Both the position numbers and the translations under genes were made by a program. Shown one piece after another: positions 6,574 through 6,616 of a DNA stretch of 6,616 bases (its first letter is position 1; every line of letters starts with the position of its first letter). Origin of the DNA: an uncultured Bacteroidales bacterium (lineage in GTDB: Bacteria > Bacteroidota > Bacteroidia > Bacteroidales > Bacteroidaceae); assembly GCA_937896105.1 (NCBI GenBank), contig CALBKR010000293.1, positions 1-6,616 of the forward strand, in the 5' to 3' direction. A model generated the notes under the pieces. That model was given only the letters and a program-made list of their open reading frames with translations, made no database searches and was not told the origin of the DNA.

Positions 6574-6616
6574 TCATCTTTCATCTTTCATCTTTACTCT
6601 TTCATCTTTACTCTTT
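6574..6616. repeat. Heptanucleotide tandem repeat (TCATCTT/TACTCTT), cut by the window edge
   Basis: Six 7-bp units run without a gap: TCATCTT three times (6574-6594), TACTCTT (6595-6601), TCATCTT (6602-6608) and TACTCTT (6609-6615), and the array continues past 6616. The two unit types differ at two bases, and the last four units form two copies of a 14-bp compound unit. No coding frame explains it within the window. Repeats of this kind can change copy number by slippage. Confidence 0.85.

Noticed and set aside
6574..6616. CRISPR array
   Set aside because: The units are 7 bp and contiguous, without unique spacers.

Overview
The window looks like a piece of a Bacteroidota genome, most likely a gut- or oral-type order Bacteroidales member (Bacteroides, Phocaeicola or Prevotella relatives); I cannot name the species. 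Three things support this: an unmistakable SusC/SusD outer-membrane pair, lipoproteins with acidic residues right after the lipid cysteine, and a Bacteroides-type -7 promoter box (TATATTTG) in place of an E. coli-type -10.

Layout. Positions 1 to about 690 form a long, mostly AT-rich stretch with no convincing gene. The first ~68 bases are less AT-rich and may be the edge of a neighbouring gene. The rest of this stretch carries short repeats, palindromes and hairpins, and a good promoter candidate at 634-641. Three genes follow on the + strand with gaps of 21 and 24 bases: a SusC-like TonB-dependent transporter (727-3972, 1081 aa), a SusD-like surface lipoprotein (3994-5628, 544 aa) and a smaller lipoprotein of no recognised family (5653-6498, 281 aa). 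A strong intrinsic terminator follows (6523-6560), then a 7-bp tandem repeat that runs off the right edge.

How they work together. By family knowledge, SusD caps the SusC barrel and captures an oligomeric nutrient, and SusC imports it using TonB energy. The third protein has a very acidic sequence after its lipid cysteine and probably sits on the surface as an accessory binding protein. No degrading enzyme, sigma/anti-sigma pair, hybrid two-component sensor or SusR-type regulator lies in the window, so the substrate (glycan or peptide) cannot be assigned. SusC lacks an N-terminal STN domain, which argues against direct signalling to an anti-sigma factor.

The protein-coding part is a familiar system. 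The least explained material is the leader region, notably an 8-bp inverted repeat placed symmetrically around the -7 box and a second -7-like box with a palindrome next to it, together with the unrecognised third lipoprotein and the terminal heptamer repeat.
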